A stretch of DNA of 44,596 bases from Gammaproteobacteria bacterium (GTDB lineage: Bacteria > Pseudomonadota > Gammaproteobacteria > Pseudomonadales > Halieaceae). Location: the NCBI GenBank assembly GCA_030433415.1, contig JAUIMF010000022.1:1-44596 (forward strand), in the 5' to 3' direction. A program made the translations under genes and the position numbers. The first letter of the stretch is position 1. The number at the start of each line of letters is the position of its first letter. The notes beneath the pieces were generated by a model. It searched no databases. It worked only from the letters and a program-made list of their open reading frames with translations, and was not told the origin of the DNA. This document shows, in pieces, positions 1 to 10,127 of this stretch.

Positions 1-85
1 GCAACGCCGAGCAGTGTACGACGGCACCAGATTCAATGCTGTGAAAATGGCACAAATGCTTCGCGAGGAAACAGCTAAAGGACGC

Positions 86-982
86 TCAGAACAGCGCCGG
101 GTAATCTTTCCAGTAGTACTGCAGGCCTGATGAATCCCAGGAGCGATACACAAAATCCCAATCCAGCGCGTCAATGCGCCAGCCATGGTGTGGCGCGAGA
201 TTGGTGGAGAACACCGGGGCACCATAGGGGCAGAAGCGCGTATCGGCGCTCAGGCGCACTCGCCGCGCATCGGTATTGGGTTGCGCCCGGTGCACGGTCT
301 GGGCGTGAAAGATAATGACGTCGCCGCGCTGCACGTCTGAGACGTGCCAGGTGGTTTCGTCAGCGTAAATCTCACACTGCACACCACCGACACCGAGGGC
401 CCGGTGTACGGGACGCACACCACGACGATGGGAACCGGGCAACAGCGTCAGGCGTCCCGAGGACTCCCCTGCATCATGCAGTCCCACCCAGATACCTGCC
501 ATGGACGGCCCCGTATGGTGGGAGTGCGCGTCCTGGTGCGGGGGCGTTTCAAATCCGAGTTTTTGCGGTGTGGCAATGCGCGCCATTTTCATCGGGTAGA
601 CGAAGGGATCGCAGCCCGCCACCGCCTGCATCATGGAGCGCACGGCATCGCTGTGAAACAGCTGATGCAGGGGCTCCAATGCCTGGATATGGGGGTAGAG
701 GTCATCCCACAGCGGATCGCTTTCAAAAAACGGCTCACCGTCAAGCACCGGAGCGCCGAGTGTGTGGTCCCACACGATGTGTGGTCGCAACACGTCGAGC
801 ATCCCCTGCAGCACCGGAGCCGTAAGGGACTCGGCCAGACCCTGGGGAAAACACAAGTAACCGTCGCGCACAAAGCGCTGCCGTAACACTGCTGCGTCCT
901 CGGTGAGGAACGAGTGTTGCAGCGGCTCATACACGACCGCATCGAAATCTCCCGCGGGGCGTACTGCAACGGGCACCGTCAC
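86..982 (-). CDS. Phytanoyl-CoA dioxygenase (PhyH) family protein
   Basis: This is a 298-residue protein of the Fe(II)/2-oxoglutarate-dependent PhyH family, which hydroxylates acyl-CoA or other small molecules in the cytoplasm. The iron-binding facial triad is visible as HxD at His149/Asp151 (in TPPHQDAHSHH) and a distal His231 (in TVHRAQPN), followed by Arg241/Arg243, one of which should bind 2-oxoglutarate. The segment GRLTLLPGSHRRG is typical of the family. It starts at a GTG whose bases overlap the TGA of the upstream amidohydrolase (GTGA), so the two are translationally coupled. It is the last gene of a three-gene minus-strand operon with a serine hydrolase and an amidohydrolase. The substrate cannot be read from sequence; PhyH members also act on non-CoA substrates. 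Confidence 0.88.
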   Translation of the reverse strand: MTVPVAVRPAGDFDAVVYEPLQHSFLTEDAAVLRQRFVRDGYLCFPQGLAESLTAPVLQGMLDVLRPHIVWDHTLGAPVLDGEPFFESDPLWDDLYPHIQALEPLHQLFHSDAVRSMMQAVAGCDPFVYPMKMARIATPQKLGFETPPHQDAHSHHTGPSMAGIWVGLHDAGESSGRLTLLPGSHRRGVRPVHRALGVGGVQCEIYADETTWHVSDVQRGDVIIFHAQTVHRAQPNTDARRVRLSADTRFCPYGAPVFSTNLAPHHGWRIDALDWDFVYRSWDSSGLQYYWKDYPALF

Positions 983-2709
983 CGCTGTGCGTCACCGTCG
1001 TAGACCAGAATGCCTTCTTTGTAAGTGGCCATCACGCCGATGTCCACGAGGGTCTCGGGATCGACGGCAAGGGGGTTGCGTGAAAGCACCACAAGGTCCG
1101 CCAGCTTGCCCACCTCGAGCGTCCCCTTGTCATCCTCTTCAAAATGCTGCCAGGCAGGCCAGATGGTCATCGCTCTGAGGCCCGTGGCCACATCAACGCG
1201 ATGCTGCGTCCCCAGCACCTGTCCCGAGCGCGTGCGTCGCGTCACGGTGGCCGAGAGTACGCGCATGGAATTGGGCAGCGCGACAGGCGCATCGTGGTGT
1301 GAACCGAAAATCATATTGCGTTCACGCAGCCAGCCCGTAGGCGAAATATGCTCGGCCCGCTGTGCACCCAGCACGGAGTCACGGTGCCAGTCGCCCCAGT
1401 AAAAGGTGTGCATGGGGAACAGCGAGGGGAATATGCCCAGGGTTTTCAGTGCATCCACCTGATCCTCGCGCAGCGTCTGCCCGTGGATCAGCACCGGGCG
1501 ATTGTCGACTTGGGGATGGGCTTTTTGCGCCTCGGCCACCGCGCCGATGAGTGCGTCGATGGCGGCATCACCGTTGGCGTGGACCAGAATCTGCCAGTCG
1601 TTGGCCCAGGCTTTCAGCACGCTGGCATTGACCACGTCCGACGTTATCGCTGCATAGCCCGCGTAGCTGTCGTCCTGACCCAGGGGTGGCACATGGTACG
1701 GCTCACTCAACCATGCCGTTTTGCCCTGGGGGGAACCGTCGATCGTGAGCTTGACGCCGCCGACACGATAGCGATTGTGATACTGCCGGGACGGTGAAAA
1801 CCCCTCGTCCACCATCAACATATCGGGATAGGCCACCAGATCAATGGGAAGCACGTCACGCGCCGCGACGCGGCTCATGGCCCCCATGGTTTCGGGGCTA
1901 GCTCGCCCCTCCTGCGCCGTGGTGTAACCAAAGCTCGCCATGCTCTTCACCCCCGCCACGAGCATGCGCTCCTGCATATCGGCATCGACCTTCGCCAGCG
2001 CGGCAAACAGCAGACGGAAGAACGCATACTCCTCGGCGACGCCATTGGGCTGGCGCCCGTCGGCCTCGCGCCGGAAGGCGCCGCCGTCGGGGTCCGGCGT
2101 ATCGGGCCCCACGCCGGACAGCTTCAACCCGAGCGTATTGGCAACTCCGAGGTGACCGGACTGGTGAATAATCACGATGGGCACGTCGGTGGAAACCGCA
2201 TCAAGGTCCTGTCGTGTGGGATGACGCTGCTCAGCCAGCTGGGAATCGTCATAGCCGAAACCCACCACCCAGCCGACGCTCTCCGTCAGGAGCGGCTCGC
2301 TGTCGATGTACTCGCGCAGCACGCGCTGCAGCGCCCCGATGCTGTTGCCCTCGCCGTCAGGCGCGGGCAAGAGATTTGCGCTCATGGCCTGCAGACCGAT
2401 GAAGTTGGCATGACTGTGGGAGTCGACAAACCCTGGCAGCAGCGCCTTTCCTGCAAGGTCGATGTGGCGGGTGGCATCCGTGGCAAATACGGATACCTCA
2501 GCCAGGGAACCCACTGCCACAATGCGCCCCTCGTCAACAGCGAGGGCTTCTGCGACGCGATCCCCCCGGTCGAGGGTGATCACGGGACCACCGCTGAATA
2601 TCAGGTCGACGGCCTGGGCAACTGTGGCCAGACTCACCAGCATCGTCAGTCCAAAACCGCGGACCAGAAAACCAGAAAGGCTGCCCAACGAGTGCAAAAC
2701 CGCGTTCAT
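979..2709 (-). CDS. Exported amidohydrolase (YtcJ-like)
   Basis: This encodes a metal-dependent hydrolase of the amidohydrolase superfamily, most like the YtcJ/AepA group. From the chosen start it has 576 residues, close to the usual family length. The N-terminus has a hydrophobic segment ending in ATVAQAVD, so export is likely. The first metal pair is HSH at His98/His100 (GFVDSHSHANF). Later family motifs are HANGDAAID, LIHGQTL and IFGSHHDAPVA, and the C-terminal GKLADLVVLSRNPL closes the composite beta-sandwich. I chose the ATG 16 bases after the stop of the preceding gene because it has GAGGGG/AGGA upstream. The longer reading frame would overlap the serine hydrolase and spoil the signal peptide. 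The substrate is unknown; amides, ureas or lactam-type rings are possible. Confidence 0.87.
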   Translation of the reverse strand: MNAVLHSLGSLSGFLVRGFGLTMLVSLATVAQAVDLIFSGGPVITLDRGDRVAEALAVDEGRIVAVGSLAEVSVFATDATRHIDLAGKALLPGFVDSHSHANFIGLQAMSANLLPAPDGEGNSIGALQRVLREYIDSEPLLTESVGWVVGFGYDDSQLAEQRHPTRQDLDAVSTDVPIVIIHQSGHLGVANTLGLKLSGVGPDTPDPDGGAFRREADGRQPNGVAEEYAFFRLLFAALAKVDADMQERMLVAGVKSMASFGYTTAQEGRASPETMGAMSRVAARDVLPIDLVAYPDMLMVDEGFSPSRQYHNRYRVGGVKLTIDGSPQGKTAWLSEPYHVPPLGQDDSYAGYAAITSDVVNASVLKAWANDWQILVHANGDAAIDALIGAVAEAQKAHPQVDNRPVLIHGQTLREDQVDALKTLGIFPSLFPMHTFYWGDWHRDSVLGAQRAEHISPTGWLRERNMIFGSHHDAPVALPNSMRVLSATVTRRTRSGQVLGTQHRVDVATGLRAMTIWPAWQHFEEDDKGTLEVGKLADLVVLSRNPLAVDPETLVDIGVMATYKEGILVYDGDAQR

Positions 2710-2725
2710 AATCCTACCCCTCAGA

Positions 2726-4042
2726 TCAGTCATGCTTTGACAGCAGATACTCTGCCACCGCCTGGTAGGCCGGCAGCGACGTGGGATCGATGGCTGCATT
2801 AAAGGCTACAGGAAAGGAAGCAAAGCGGGCGATGACCATTTCGGCCTTGGGATCCACATAGATCGCCTGCCCATGAATGCCCCGCGCACTGTAGGCACCG
2901 TGATCGTTGTGCAGGTGCCACCACATGCTGCGATAGCTGCCACCGGGCAAAGTGTCGTAGCCGGCGGGCACAAACTTCGCAGGATCACCACCACCGGCGA
3001 TGGATGCCACCGCCTGCTCGGGAATCACCTGTTCGCCCTGCCATTGGCCGCGCTGCAACAGCATCTGCCCCAGGCTGGCGGCGTCGCGCAGGGAGAGGTT
3101 CAGGCCCCCGGCCACCAGGGGAGTGCCCAGGCTGTCGGTCATCATGTCGGCCTCCTGTTCCAACCCCATGGGCTTCCAGATGCGCTCGCTCAGCAGCGTG
3201 ACCACATCGCTGCCGCTGGCGCGGGCGATCACCCAGGCCAGGGCGTCGGTGTTGATGGACTTGTACGAAAACGCCTCGCCATGGCGCCCCTCGCCCTGCA
3301 CGCTCTGCAGAAACTCGTAGTAGTTGCGCGGCCCCGTATAGCTCTCGGGCTTGGGTGTCGGATCCCCCGCCGCGGCATAGGCCCAGATATCCGCATTCGG
3401 ATCGGCGTAGTCTTCGTTGAAGCGCACGCCCGTCGTCATATCCATCACCTGGCGCACCGTGGCATCACCGAAGGCGCTGGCGGCCAGTTCTGGCACGTAG
3501 TGACGTACGGGACGACTGTCGTCGATCACGCCCTCGGCGATCAGCACCTCAGCAATCAACCCCGCATAGGACTTGGTGACTGACATGGCCAGGTGGCGAG
3601 CCTCTCGATCAAGGCAACCAGAGTAGTACTCGTACACCACCTTGCCGCGATGCAGCACCAGAATGCCATCGGTGTAATTGGCGGCCAGGGACTCCCGCCA
3701 GGTCATGGGCTTCTCGCTGCCCGTGGGCGTGAAGCTCACCTCGTCGATCGCCGAATCCAACGCCTCTTCGGCGCGGTACGGCGCGCCCACACCGCGGGCG
3801 ATGCGCCGGGTCGCCTGCATTTCGCGCATGTGACAAACGCTCCAGCGCAACTTGGGCCAGGTAAAAAAATTGCTCATGGGCGGGGCAATGACTTTTTCCG
3901 CAGGGGGTGGAAAACCTACCATCCAGCCCAGCTTACGGGGATCGGACTCGGCATCGGACGGGGGAACGGTGGATGCCGCGCGAACAGGCAGCACAGTGGC
4001 AGCGGCCATCAGGGCCAGAATAATCAGGGTGGCTTTTTTCAT
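2726..4042 (-). CDS. Exported serine hydrolase, class C beta-lactamase fold
   Basis: This is a 438-residue member of the beta-lactamase/penicillin-binding-protein-like serine hydrolase family (Pfam Beta-lactamase), which includes esterases and amidases. It opens with a clear signal peptide (MKKATLIILALMAAATVLPVRA), so it should act in the periplasm. The nucleophile motif SxxK is Ser154-Val-Thr-Lys157 (LAMSVTKSYAG) and the second motif is Tyr260-Lys-Ser262 (FSYKSINTD). A GIHGQAIYVDP segment near the C-terminus sits where the KTG-like third motif is expected. It is first in an operon with the amidohydrolase and the PhyH protein. An AGGACT ribosome site precedes the ATG. True beta-lactamase activity is not implied; such paralogues often hydrolyse esters or D-amino-acid amides. 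Confidence 0.88.
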   Translation of the reverse strand: MKKATLIILALMAAATVLPVRAASTVPPSDAESDPRKLGWMVGFPPPAEKVIAPPMSNFFTWPKLRWSVCHMREMQATRRIARGVGAPYRAEEALDSAIDEVSFTPTGSEKPMTWRESLAANYTDGILVLHRGKVVYEYYSGCLDREARHLAMSVTKSYAGLIAEVLIAEGVIDDSRPVRHYVPELAASAFGDATVRQVMDMTTGVRFNEDYADPNADIWAYAAAGDPTPKPESYTGPRNYYEFLQSVQGEGRHGEAFSYKSINTDALAWVIARASGSDVVTLLSERIWKPMGLEQEADMMTDSLGTPLVAGGLNLSLRDAASLGQMLLQRGQWQGEQVIPEQAVASIAGGGDPAKFVPAGYDTLPGGSYRSMWWHLHNDHGAYSARGIHGQAIYVDPKAEMVIARFASFPVAFNAAIDPTSLPAYQAVAEYLLSKHD

Positions 4043-4094
4043 TATGAGTCCTGTTACGAAAGCTACAAAAGCGAGGCGAACCCTATCACGGTAC

Positions 4095-4769
4095 TCAGAC
4101 CCCCGCCTCCTCGTGATGGATTACCCAGGATTCGGCAATCCCCGCATCGCGCCAGGCACGCAAATCCGCATCGGCCAGCCATGCGTTCACGTACTGCGTT
4201 GCAAGCTCGGGCAGATCCATGGCGTAGCCGTCAAAGCGAAGCGCCACGGGCGCAAAGAAAGCATCGACAATGCTCCAGTCACCAAACAGCCATGGCCCCT
4301 GGGCAGGCGCCATGGCGCGTGCCTCCTGCCACAGCGTGCAGATGCGGGCGATATCCGCTAGGGCTGCTGCGTCCATCTCTATCTGGCGCTGATGGGCGCG
4401 GCAATTCATGGGTAACTGGTGACGCAGCGCGGCGAAGCCACTGTGCATCTCGGCCATCATGGCCCGGGCCCGACTGCGCAGCACCGGATCGCACGGCCAC
4501 AGGCTGCCATTCGCGAATCGATCATTCACCGCCTCGGCAATCGCCAGCGAGTCCCACACCCGCTCATCGTCGAGCCAGAGCACCGGTACGCGACCTGTCG
4601 GCGAGTACTCCCCGATGCGCTCGTAAAATTCCGGTGTATCCATGGGCAAGACTACGAGCTGCGGATCGATGCCGGCGCGGCGCAGACATAACCAGGCGCG
4701 TAGCGACCAGGACGAGTAGTTCTGGTTGCCACAGATCAGGCGGACAACGGATGGCTGGGGATCACTCAC
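4095..4769 (-). CDS. Glutathione S-transferase family protein
   Basis: This is a cytosolic glutathione transferase-like protein of 224 residues from the chosen GTG start. The N-terminal thioredoxin-fold domain contains NQNYSSWSLRAWL, where the Ser/Tyr cluster would contact glutathione, and SPTGRVPVLWLDD with the conserved cis-proline (VPVL). A DSLAIAEAVNDRF stretch gives the glutathione gamma-glutamyl contact, and an all-helical C-terminal domain follows. I chose the GTG because a strong GGGAGG lies just upstream; the longer ATG frame adds 25 residues that do not look like a GST N-terminus. Its 3' end lies 52 bases from the start of the serine hydrolase gene transcribed the same way, so co-transcription is possible. 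The electrophilic substrate is unknown. Confidence 0.86.
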   Translation of the reverse strand: MSDPQPSVVRLICGNQNYSSWSLRAWLCLRRAGIDPQLVVLPMDTPEFYERIGEYSPTGRVPVLWLDDERVWDSLAIAEAVNDRFANGSLWPCDPVLRSRARAMMAEMHSGFAALRHQLPMNCRAHQRQIEMDAAALADIARICTLWQEARAMAPAQGPWLFGDWSIVDAFFAPVALRFDGYAMDLPELATQYVNAWLADADLRAWRDAGIAESWVIHHEEAGV

Positions 4770-4953
4770 GTGGGAACCTCCCTGAGGAAACGGACAAAGT
4801 GCGACGGAAATCGGCAGTGTCTGCGTAGAGTACTTCAAGCGCAACCAATGCTCGCAGGACAGCCATGCAGGAAGTCATTATCATGGAATCTCGCCGGGTC
4901 GACCCCAGGGTCGCCCTTCTGACTCCTGTCGAGGCACCCGCGCCGAAAACACC

Positions 4954-5448
4954 GTGTACTACCGTTCCTTCGTTGCCCGTATCGTTGCCCGTGTCGTTGT
5001 CTGTGTCGTCGTCACCGTCATCGCGGTACTTTGTACTGGCTGCGTCTCGACATCCCGGCACGCCCGTCCCCCTGGCGTGCATAGCTGCGAATCCTTCTTC
5101 ATCTACGTGCTCTGCGTTACCGACGCAAACTCGGACGGCAGCGTGGACTACATGTATTTTGACGATACGCGAGAGATATTCATGTACGACGGTTCGCCCG
5201 ACAATCATCTATTGAGCGTGATGCCCCTGCATCGCTGCGCCATTCCCATGGATCGGGATTCGCAGGCGGTGAGTTCACGGTTGCTTTACGAAGACCTGGG
5301 ATTGGCGGAACGCCTGGCGCTAAAGGGCAACCTCATTCGCAATTATCGTTCGGCACAGGCTGCGGTGGATGCCTGCTATAACAAAGATCGTACGGACGCC
5401 CAGTCTCAACCGTTTCTGGATGATGAGGACTGGGACGAAGGAGAATAA
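4954..5448 (+). CDS. Small putative lipoprotein with EF-hand-like loop
   Basis: I do not recognise this 164-residue protein. It begins at a GTG, has a long hydrophobic signal built from valine-rich repeats, and reaches IAVLCTGC, a possible but imperfect lipobox with Cys30. A stretch from Asp57 (DANSDGSVDYMY) resembles the first nine positions of an EF-hand or dockerin-type calcium loop (Asp57, Asn59, Asp61, Gly62, Asp65), but the last ligand position is Tyr. The tail is very acidic (DDEDWDEGE). The stop is two bases before the DUF1800 gene, whose AAGGAG ribosome site lies inside this reading frame, so the genes are coupled. An overlapping frame (serine/proline rich) covers the same DNA but is less convincing because it lacks this coupling. 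Confidence 0.68.
   Translation: MYYRSFVARIVARVVVCVVVTVIAVLCTGCVSTSRHARPPGVHSCESFFIYVLCVTDANSDGSVDYMYFDDTREIFMYDGSPDNHLLSVMPLHRCAIPMDRDSQAVSSRLLYEDLGLAERLALKGNLIRNYRSAQAAVDACYNKDRTDAQSQPFLDDEDWDEGE
4970..5017 (+). repeat. Degenerate 12-bp tandem repeat in a signal-peptide coding region
   Basis: Four consecutive 12-base units are seen: TCGTTGCCCGTA, TCGTTGCCCGTG, TCGTTGTCTGTG and TCGTCGTCACCG, with a partial fifth (TCATCG). The unit length is a multiple of three, so each adds four residues. In the lipoprotein frame they encode the FVAR/IVAR/VVVC/VVVT hydrophobic core of the signal peptide. Confidence 0.75.
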
Positions 5449-5450
5449 CC

Positions 5451-7220
5451 ATGCCCGCAATCCTGCAGCGCCTGCTACTTGCCATCGCCCTGATCACACT
5501 CACCGCTTGCGGTGGGGGCGGCGGTGGAGGTGGTAGCGTCGACCCGACACCCCAAAGTGAGAACGGCGGCGGTAACGGCGGTGGCAATGGGGGAGATAAC
5601 GGCGGCGGCAATGGCGGGGGCAACGGTGGCGAATCGGGCGAGGAAACGCTGAAGGGACTGTATGGCGCCTCACGCCTGGGCAGTCGCGCGACCTTTGGCG
5701 CCGACCTTGCGACAATCGAGTATATCGACGCACTGGGTGAAGAGGCCTGGCTCGAAGAGCAGTTCACCCTGGCATATTCTTCGCACGATGCCGTCGTTAT
5801 GGGCCTGTTCGAACTGCAGGAATCCGGCGCCTTTGAACAGTTGCGCGAGGACCGGGACATTGACGACTTTCAGGCGCTCTTCGGTCGCGCCGCATGGTGG
5901 CATACCACCATAACCGCACCGGATCAGTTACGGCAGCGCGTCGCCTACTCCCTGAGCCAGATCTTCGTGATCTCTGACACGGTCAATACGCTGCTACAGG
6001 CTCCCTATGCCACCAGCAACTACTACGACACACTGCTCCAGCATGCCTTCGGTAATTTTCGCGATCTGCTATTGGCAGTTACGCTGCACCCGTCCATGGG
6101 CTTTTACCTGAGCCATCTCAACAACGCCAAGAGCGACCCCGAGGCGGGTACCTTCCCTGACGAAAACTATGCCCGGGAAGTCATGCAGTTGTTCTCTATC
6201 GGGCTGTTCGAACTGAACATTGACGGCAGCGAAAAGCTCGATGACAGCGGGCAGCCGATTCCCACCTACGACAACGACGACATACGCGAATTCGCCAAAA
6301 TCTTCACCGGTTTGTCCTGGGGCGGTGACAACCCGCGTTTCGCCTCCTTTCGCGTGGATTTCTCGCAGCCCATGAAGATGTTCAATAACTTTCATGAACC
6401 GGGTGAAAAACACCTGCTGCTGGGTGAAGTCGTTCCCGCCGGGCAGGATGGTATGGCCGATGTAGAGGCAGCGATCGACAATCTTTTCAACCACCCGAAC
6501 GTGGGGCCTTTTATCGGTCGCCAGCTTATTCAGCGACTGGTCAGCAGTAACCCCTCTCCCGCCTATGTGACACGCGTCGCCGAAACGTTCAACGACAATG
6601 GCGAAGGTGTGCGCGGCGACATGCAGGCGGTGCTGCGCGCCATCCTGCTGGATGAGGAGGCGCGGGCGATACCGGACACGCAGAGTCTCCGTGGCAAGCT
6701 GCGCGAGCCACTGCTTCGTTACACCGCCATGCTGCGTCAGTTAGGTGTCAGATCACCCGATGACTTCTACGCCAACCTCGGTTTCGTGGTACAGCAATTG
6801 ATTCAACAGCATCCACTGTCCGCACCCAGCGTGTTCAATTTTTACCTGCCCAACCACCAGCCCATCGGCGACATCGCCGACGCGGGCCTGGTCGCACCGG
6901 AATTCCAGATCACCAATACGAATACGGTGGTGGAGATTTCCAACCTCATGCAGTTCGCGATCATCGGCGACTTCGTGAACGACCTGGACGATCCGCCTTT
7001 CAGCAAAGCCTATCTGGAACTGGGCGATTTTCTGCCCCTGGCCGATGACATCGATGCGCTGATGGATCGCATGGACACGGTGTTCACCTACGGCACGCTC
7101 TCTGAGGTAACGCGAACAGAAATTGCCAACCTGCTGTCCGTGGTCGATGAGCAGGAGCTTCGTGTGCGCATTGCCGTTTATCTGCTGCTCATTTCGCCCG
7201 ACTACGCCGTGGAGATCTGA
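5451..7220 (+). CDS. DUF1800 family lipoprotein
   Basis: This 589-residue protein matches the DUF1800 family, widespread proteins of unknown function usually encoded next to a DUF1501 protein, as here. It starts with a lipoprotein signal (LITLTACGGGGGG, Cys20), then a glycine/asparagine linker of NGGG repeats to about residue 60, then LYGASRLGSRATFGA, the typical start of the DUF1800 domain. Family landmarks include RQRVAYSLSQIFVIS, NYAREVMQLFSIGLFEL, FTGLSWGGDNPRF, a fish-hook HEPGEKHLLLG and HPNVGPFIGRQLIQRLVSSNP. It is expected to be membrane-anchored and to face the periplasm or cell surface. It lies three bases from the DUF1501 gene and two from the small lipoprotein gene, making a tight operon. 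Confidence 0.9.
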   Translation: MPAILQRLLLAIALITLTACGGGGGGGGSVDPTPQSENGGGNGGGNGGDNGGGNGGGNGGESGEETLKGLYGASRLGSRATFGADLATIEYIDALGEEAWLEEQFTLAYSSHDAVVMGLFELQESGAFEQLREDRDIDDFQALFGRAAWWHTTITAPDQLRQRVAYSLSQIFVISDTVNTLLQAPYATSNYYDTLLQHAFGNFRDLLLAVTLHPSMGFYLSHLNNAKSDPEAGTFPDENYAREVMQLFSIGLFELNIDGSEKLDDSGQPIPTYDNDDIREFAKIFTGLSWGGDNPRFASFRVDFSQPMKMFNNFHEPGEKHLLLGEVVPAGQDGMADVEAAIDNLFNHPNVGPFIGRQLIQRLVSSNPSPAYVTRVAETFNDNGEGVRGDMQAVLRAILLDEEARAIPDTQSLRGKLREPLLRYTAMLRQLGVRSPDDFYANLGFVVQQLIQQHPLSAPSVFNFYLPNHQPIGDIADAGLVAPEFQITNTNTVVEISNLMQFAIIGDFVNDLDDPPFSKAYLELGDFLPLADDIDALMDRMDTVFTYGTLSEVTRTEIANLLSVVDEQELRVRIAVYLLLISPDYAVEI

Positions 7221-7223
7221 CCC

Positions 7224-8603
7224 ATGCTTACCCGCCGACATTTTCTTCGCCACGCCAGCCACCTGGGCCTTGCCAATGCCACGCTGGGTTCAGGCCTGCT
7301 GAACCTCGCCATGGCTCGCCGCGCAGCTGCGCAAACCGACGACTACCGCGCCCTGGTCTGCATCCTGTTTGCCGGCGGCATCGATTCGTACAATGTGCTG
7401 GTTCCCAATGACAGTTCGACCTATCAGGCCTACGCGACGATTCGCAGCGACCTGGCCCTGCCACAAAGCGCGCTGCTACCGCTACAGGGCAGCGATGACC
7501 AGGGTCACTCCTTTGCCGTACACCCACAGCTTCCCGGACTGAAATCGCTTTTTGACAATGGCAACGCGGCCTTTGTCTCCAATGTCGGCACACTGCTCGA
7601 ACCCATGGACACGGCCAAACTGAGCGCCGAAACCCTGGAGGTGCCGCTGGGTCTGTTCTCGCACTCGGACCAGATACAGCAATGGCAGACCGCCGTATCG
7701 AGCGAGCGCATCGCCCAGGGCTGGGGTGGACGCATTGCCGATTTACTTGAAGGGGGCAATCCCGCCAACGGCATCTCTATGAATGTATCGCTCTCGGGAA
7801 ACAATATTTTCCAGAGCGGAGCCCTGACCTCACCCTACGCCATCACCGCGACCGGTGATGGCGCCCCGGCCTTGAGCGGCTACGACGATCCCGGCGAGCG
7901 CGGCGAGTTTGTGCGCGCTGCCATCGACGCCGTGCTGCTCGCCGACCAGGGTCAGCTCTTTCGGCGCGAATACGCCAACCGCCTGTCGGGCTCGATCGAA
8001 TCCCAGGCCGTATTTGTCGACGCGCTGCAGAGCGCCGGCCCTCTGCCCACGGCATTCTCTCAGGCTCCCTTTTCCGCCGCTATGGCCCAGATCGCCCGTG
8101 TGATCAGCGCCCGGCAAAGCCTGGGTGCCAGTCGCCAGACATTCTTTGTCACCGTGGGCGGCTGGGACCACCACGACGACGTGATCGACAACCAGGCGGC
8201 CATGCTGCCGGCGATCGACAACGGTCTGGTGGAGTTTTACAACGCGCTGGAGGCCCTGGGTGTCGCCTCACAGGTCACCACGTTCACGACCTCGGATTTT
8301 GGTCGCACCCTGACCTCCAATGGCAAAGGCTCGGACCACGGCTGGGGAGGTCACCACTTCGTCATCGGGGGCAGCGTCAATGGTGGACAATTTCTGGGCA
8401 GCTACCCTGACATTCACCCCGACAACCCTCTGGATGTGGGTCGGGGAATCTACGCCCCCACCACCTCGGTTGATGAATACTTTGCCGAACTGGCGCTCTG
8501 GTTCGGCGTCAGCGGTGGCGATCTCGAGATGATTCTGCCCAATATCGGTCGCTTCTATACACCGACCACCGGCGGCCGCCCCCTGGGCTTTCTGTACGCC
8601 TGA
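7224..8603 (+). CDS. DUF1501 family protein with Tat-type signal
   Basis: This 459-residue protein belongs to the DUF1501 family, whose fold is related to alkaline phosphatase/sulfatase hydrolases but whose substrate is not established. The N-terminus (LTRRHFLRHASHLG) carries a twin-arginine motif followed by a hydrophobic stretch to RRAAAQ, so folded export by Tat is likely. Family motifs are LVCILFAGGIDSYNVLVP near residue 45, VTVGGWDHHDD around residue 315, and TTSDFGRTLTSNGKGSDHGW with GGHHFVIGG. The paired His/Asp residues suggest a metal site. It is the last gene of the small lipoprotein-DUF1800-DUF1501 unit, and such pairs are normally exported together. Confidence 0.9.
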   Translation: MLTRRHFLRHASHLGLANATLGSGLLNLAMARRAAAQTDDYRALVCILFAGGIDSYNVLVPNDSSTYQAYATIRSDLALPQSALLPLQGSDDQGHSFAVHPQLPGLKSLFDNGNAAFVSNVGTLLEPMDTAKLSAETLEVPLGLFSHSDQIQQWQTAVSSERIAQGWGGRIADLLEGGNPANGISMNVSLSGNNIFQSGALTSPYAITATGDGAPALSGYDDPGERGEFVRAAIDAVLLADQGQLFRREYANRLSGSIESQAVFVDALQSAGPLPTAFSQAPFSAAMAQIARVISARQSLGASRQTFFVTVGGWDHHDDVIDNQAAMLPAIDNGLVEFYNALEALGVASQVTTFTTSDFGRTLTSNGKGSDHGWGGHHFVIGGSVNGGQFLGSYPDIHPDNPLDVGRGIYAPTTSVDEYFAELALWFGVSGGDLEMILPNIGRFYTPTTGGRPLGFLYA

Positions 8604-8690
8604 CCAGCGCGGATACCGCGGGCCTTGACGCAGATCATGGTCACACCCGCCCATTGCGTTCATAAGGTATGTTCAGAGCGTCATTGCACA

Positions 8691-8713
8691 GGCAGTAGTG
8701 TAGAGCTACTGCC
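8691..8713. promoter_or_regulatory. Perfect 8-bp inverted repeat upstream of sqr
   Basis: GGCAGTAG and CTACTGCC form a perfect inverted repeat with a 7-base spacer, centred about 60 bases before the sqr start codon. It is bracketed by two copies of ATTGCACA (8683-8690 and 8721-8728). This could be an operator for a sulfide-responsive repressor or an RNA hairpin in the leader. No T-run follows, so it is unlikely to be a terminator of the DUF1501 operon. Confidence 0.5.
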
Positions 8714-8718
8714 CATAA

Positions 8719-10038
<1,320 letters not shown>

Positions 10039-10062
10039 TACGCCACGGACCGATGGCTCATG

Positions 10063-10094
10063 GCCGGGACTGGGAAACCGTCCCGGCTTTTTTT
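10063..10094 (+). terminator. Rho-independent terminator after sqr
   Basis: GCCGGGAC pairs perfectly with GTCCCGGC across a 9-base loop and is followed directly by seven T residues. It begins 24 bases after the sqr stop codon. Confidence 0.9.
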
Positions 10095-10127
10095 ATGCTG
10101 GCGTGCTGACATCTTCCGGGGATACCC

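Noticed and set aside
1-127. An open plus-strand frame from the left edge to a stop near base 129, possibly the end of another gene
   Set aside because: It is short, has no recognisable motif, and overlaps the 3' end of the well-supported PhyH gene. It could be the tail of a gene to the left, but this cannot be decided from the window.
4865-5215. Overlapping Ser/Pro-rich frame before and across the small lipoprotein gene
   Set aside because: It ends inside the other frame, lacks coupling to the DUF1800 gene, and its SLPVSLPVS repeat is explained by the 12-base tandem repeat read out of phase.
8608-8620. CGCGG-ATA-CCGCG hairpin after the DUF1501 gene as a terminator
   Set aside because: The stem is only 5 bp and no T-run follows; it may be chance in GC-rich sequence.
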